The notes beneath the pieces were generated by a model, which was not told the DNA's origin, did not search any database, and saw nothing but the letters and a program-made list of their open reading frames with translations. Shown in pieces: positions 22,918-24,745 of a DNA stretch of 24,745 bases. The stretch spans positions 1-24,745 of the forward strand of contig NZ_JPYA01000038.1 in the NCBI RefSeq assembly GCF_000750005.1, given 5' to 3'. This DNA comes from Geobacillus icigianus (GTDB lineage Bacteria > Bacillota > Bacilli > Bacillales > Anoxybacillaceae). The first letter of the stretch is position 1, and every line of letters begins with the position of its first letter. Made by a program: the position numbers and the translations under genes.

Positions 22918-24092
22918 GGCGCCAGCGCCCCCCCATTCACTCGTTTCCACCGCTCCAATGCTTGCTCGAGCCGCTCAATCGGCGCCGAGAGCGAAACGCG
23001 GACGTACCCTTCTCCGGCCGGGCCAAACGCCGTTCCCGGTGTGACGATAATCCCCGCATCATCGAGCAGTTGGGTGGCAAATGATTCGGATGAGTACCCT
23101 GTGGGAACGGGAACCCATAGGAAAAAAGTCGCCTTCGGACGCTGCACGTTCAAGCCGAGTTCGCGAAGCCCTTCCACCATCCTGTTCATGCGCGCTTCAT
23201 AAACCAAACTGTTCGCTTTCGCAAAAGCCTGCCCGTTCGTCAGCGCAGCAGCGGCCGCTTTTTGAATGGGAATGAATTGACATGTGTCGATGTTGCTTTT
23301 GATGACCGAAAGCGCTCGAATTAGGTGGCGGTTTCCCACCACATACCCGATGCGGCAGCCCGCCATGTTATAGCTTTTCGACAATGAGCCAAATTCGACC
23401 GCTACCTCTTTCGCCCCGTCCACCTGCAAAATGCTCGGTGACTGAAACCCGGCGAACGTCACCAATGAATACGCGGCGTCATGGGCAATGAACAGCCGAT
23501 GCCGGCGCGCGAGGGAAACGGCCTCGGAAAACACGCCGATCTCGGCCACGGCCGCGGTCGGATTGCTTGGATAGTTGAGGAGCATCAGCTTCGCCTCATC
23601 ATACACGTCGGGAGAAAGCGCAGCAAACTGAGGCGCGTAACCGTTTTGAGCATCCAAGGGCAGCGCCCGGCTCCGCCCGCGGGCAAAATGAACCGCCGTT
23701 CGATAAACGGGATAACCGGGATCCGGCACAAGCACAAGCTCTCCCGGCTTCAGAACCGCTTGCAACAGATGAACGATCCCTTCCTTCGAGCCGATCAAAG
23801 CGAGCACTTCCGTTTCTGGATCGAGCACGACCCCGTATTCCCGTTCATAAAACCGGGCGACCGCCTCCCGATATTCCTTGCAGCCGCCATACGGCGAATA
23901 CGTATAATGTTCCGGCGCCTCGAGCTCTTTTTTCAACACCTCGATGACAAAGGAGGGCGGCGGCAAATCGGGAGCGCCGATCCCTAAATCAATGACATCG
24001 ACCCCTTGCTTCACCAGCTCCTCTTTTTTCTGTTGAAAACGGGAAAACAAATAAGGCGGCATCGTCTCCACAAGATCGGAAAACAAAGTCAA
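22914..24092 (-). CDS. Class I/II PLP-dependent aminotransferase
   Basis: 392 aa. The PLP lysine is Lys239 in SLSKSYNMAG. Other conserved residues are Asn177 in NYPSNPTA, Asp205 in AHDAAYS and GIGAPDLPPP (37-46). Sequence style (GAPDLPPP, YTYSPYGGCKEYREA) fits the LL-diaminopimelate/aspartate/2-aminoadipate aminotransferase group. In this operon 2-aminoadipate to 2-oxoadipate is the likely reaction, by context only. The start is TTG 24092-24090, with AGGAGG 7 nt upstream; the first ATG would be at residue 11 and has no comparable site. It is the first gene of the minus-strand group; its stop overlaps the start of the ThDP enzyme gene. Family B repeats lie about 140 bp upstream. Confidence 0.9.
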   Translation of the reverse strand: MTLFSDLVETMPPYLFSRFQQKKEELVKQGVDVIDLGIGAPDLPPPSFVIEVLKKELEAPEHYTYSPYGGCKEYREAVARFYEREYGVVLDPETEVLALIGSKEGIVHLLQAVLKPGELVLVPDPGYPVYRTAVHFARGRSRALPLDAQNGYAPQFAALSPDVYDEAKLMLLNYPSNPTAAVAEIGVFSEAVSLARRHRLFIAHDAAYSLVTFAGFQSPSILQVDGAKEVAVEFGSLSKSYNMAGCRIGYVVGNRHLIRALSVIKSNIDTCQFIPIQKAAAAALTNGQAFAKANSLVYEARMNRMVEGLRELGLNVQRPKATFFLWVPVPTGYSSESFATQLLDDAGIIVTPGTAFGPAGEGYVRVSLSAPIERLEQALERWKRVNGGALAP

Positions 24093-24234
24093 TCCCCTCC
24101 CTCCTCATGCCCCTTCGTTTCAGTGTATGCGCCCACTCACTGCTCACATGCCCATTCCTGATCCCGCCCGCACTGACTGACATCTCCCAATTCTCAAAGA
24201 AACGTTCCATGGGCAACGCGATCTGCCCCACCTA

Positions 24235-24506
24235 GGGATGAAAATCTCACGCCAGTTCGGCTGTTCCATAGGCAGCGCGCCCCACCCAGGGTTGAACATC
24301 CCGCGCCGGTCCGGCATTTTCACAGAAATGTTGCATGAGCAACGTTTTGCCTTCCATCCGGGGTTGAACATCCCGCGCCAGTTCGACATTTTCACAGAAA
24401 TGTTGCATGGGCAACGTTTTGCCTTCCATCCGGGGTTGAACATCCCGCGCCAGTTCGACATTTTCACAGAAATGTTGCATGGGCAACGTTTTGCCCCCAT
24501 TCAGGG
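24235..24506. repeat. Family B tandem repeats, 72-bp unit
   Basis: Units begin at GGG of GGGTTGAACATC or GGGATGAA at 24235, 24289, 24361, 24433 and 24504 (periods 54, 72, 72, 71). The two 72-bp units from 24361 and 24433 are almost identical. Each contains CCCGCGCCAGTTCGACATTT, TTCACAGAAAT and the hairpin GTTGC-ATGG-GCAAC. The 54-bp unit lacks the TTTCACAGAAATGTTG part. Because 72 is a multiple of three, both strands stay open and the minus frame shows a 24-residue periodicity. Confidence 0.9.
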
Positions 24507-24618
24507 ATGAACATCGGCGTCAGTCCGGCACTTTTTAGAAAACGCTCCCAAAAATAACGTGCTCGACCATACAAATTCGGAGGCGCTTCGAAAAGTCTTG
24601 CATTTCGTCGTTGGTCCA

Positions 24619-24668
24619 TAAAAAGAAGCGGCCAGCACCATCTATCGTTCGATGACGCAACTGGCCGC
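24619..24668 (-). terminator. Terminator-like palindrome near right edge
   Basis: On the minus strand GCGGCCAG (24668-24661) pairs with CTGGCCGC (24635-24628), followed by TTCTTTTTAT. It would stop transcripts entering from a gene beyond the right edge, before they reach the lysine operon. Confidence 0.6.
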
Positions 24669-24745
24669 TGTCTATGGAAGCGAAACGCCGGCGAAGGCGC
24701 TGCAATAGACTGCGCAGTTTTCCCTTCACAAATAAATTATGTTAT

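Larger units (their letters stand above)
24093..24745. other. Upstream region of the lysine operon with repeats, to window end
   Basis: 24093-24234 presumably carries the operon promoter, though I see no convincing -35/-10 pair. 24235-24506 is the family B array. 24535-24729 is a 64-codon minus-strand frame without recognised similarity, containing a terminator-like palindrome. No gene is called. Confidence 0.5.

Noticed and set aside
24144..24500. Minus-strand frame of 118 codons with 24-residue repeats
   Set aside because: The repeats are a DNA family with a 72-bp period found in part elsewhere (15918-15985), the opposite strand is equally open, and no ribosome binding site is seen. More likely non-coding.

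Overview
The window looks like a chromosomal segment of a thermophilic Bacillaceae, most likely Geobacillus or Parageobacillus. The reasons are Bacillus-type gene content (hutP-hutH, yfmP-yfmO, a SleL/YaaH-like spore enzyme, a TerC protein, an L-lysine 6-dehydrogenase closely resembling the G. stearothermophilus enzyme as I remember it), strong AGGAGG-type ribosome binding sites, several TTG/GTG starts, and GC-rich coding regions. The first ~3.6 kb is more AT-rich and gene-poor.

Layout. 1-1210 is a graveyard of mobile and recombined DNA: the start of a membrane protein running off the left edge, a 126-bp four-way palindromic (cloverleaf) structure at 577-702, an IS4-type transposase scrap, the left end and first codons of an IS1341-type tnpB, and a 59-bp copy of the 3' end of a hydroxyacid dehydrogenase gene that lies intact 2.5 kb away. 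1246-2525 holds a small lipoprotein and an exported protein of unknown function (- strand). 2526-3654 has no clear gene apart from a tiny ORF, a good promoter and a dispersed repeat. 3655-5297 is a TerC-hydroxyacid dehydrogenase pair (-). 5575-6837 is a LysM-GH18 cortex-lytic-like enzyme (-). 6999-9092 is hutP-hutH (-), with a promoter, NAG-type HutP binding triplets and a terminator, but no further hut genes follow; the 3' side of hutH is spliced onto the tail of another gene. 9377-9800 is an internally deleted SPFH gene followed by an intact ribbon-helix-helix gene (+).

10004-15689 (+) is a molybdenum hydroxylase operon: XdhC, MocA/PucB, molybdopterin subunit, FAD subunit and 2Fe-2S subunit. 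The last two genes are separated by a three-unit tandem repeat array. 16346-17928 (+) is yfmP-yfmO, a MerR regulator with its MFS exporter. 18023-24092 (-) is a probable lysine catabolic operon, transcribed in the order aminotransferase, ThDP-dependent enzyme, aldehyde dehydrogenase, two repeat units, L-lysine 6-dehydrogenase. Together these could take lysine to allysine, 2-aminoadipate, 2-oxoadipate and glutarate semialdehyde/glutarate; the ThDP step is an inference.

Two non-coding repeat families recur. Family A is 123-138 bp with CTAG-centred inverted-repeat ends and an internal TTGAGAAA palindrome. It sits between the last two genes of the hydroxylase operon and between the last two genes of the lysine operon, in the same orientation relative to transcription in both. 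Family B is a 72-bp tandem unit upstream of the lysine operon, and a B core is embedded among A copies downstream of the 2Fe-2S gene. These repeats and the 577-702 cloverleaf are the least explained structures here. All calls are by eye from the sequence, with no database search.
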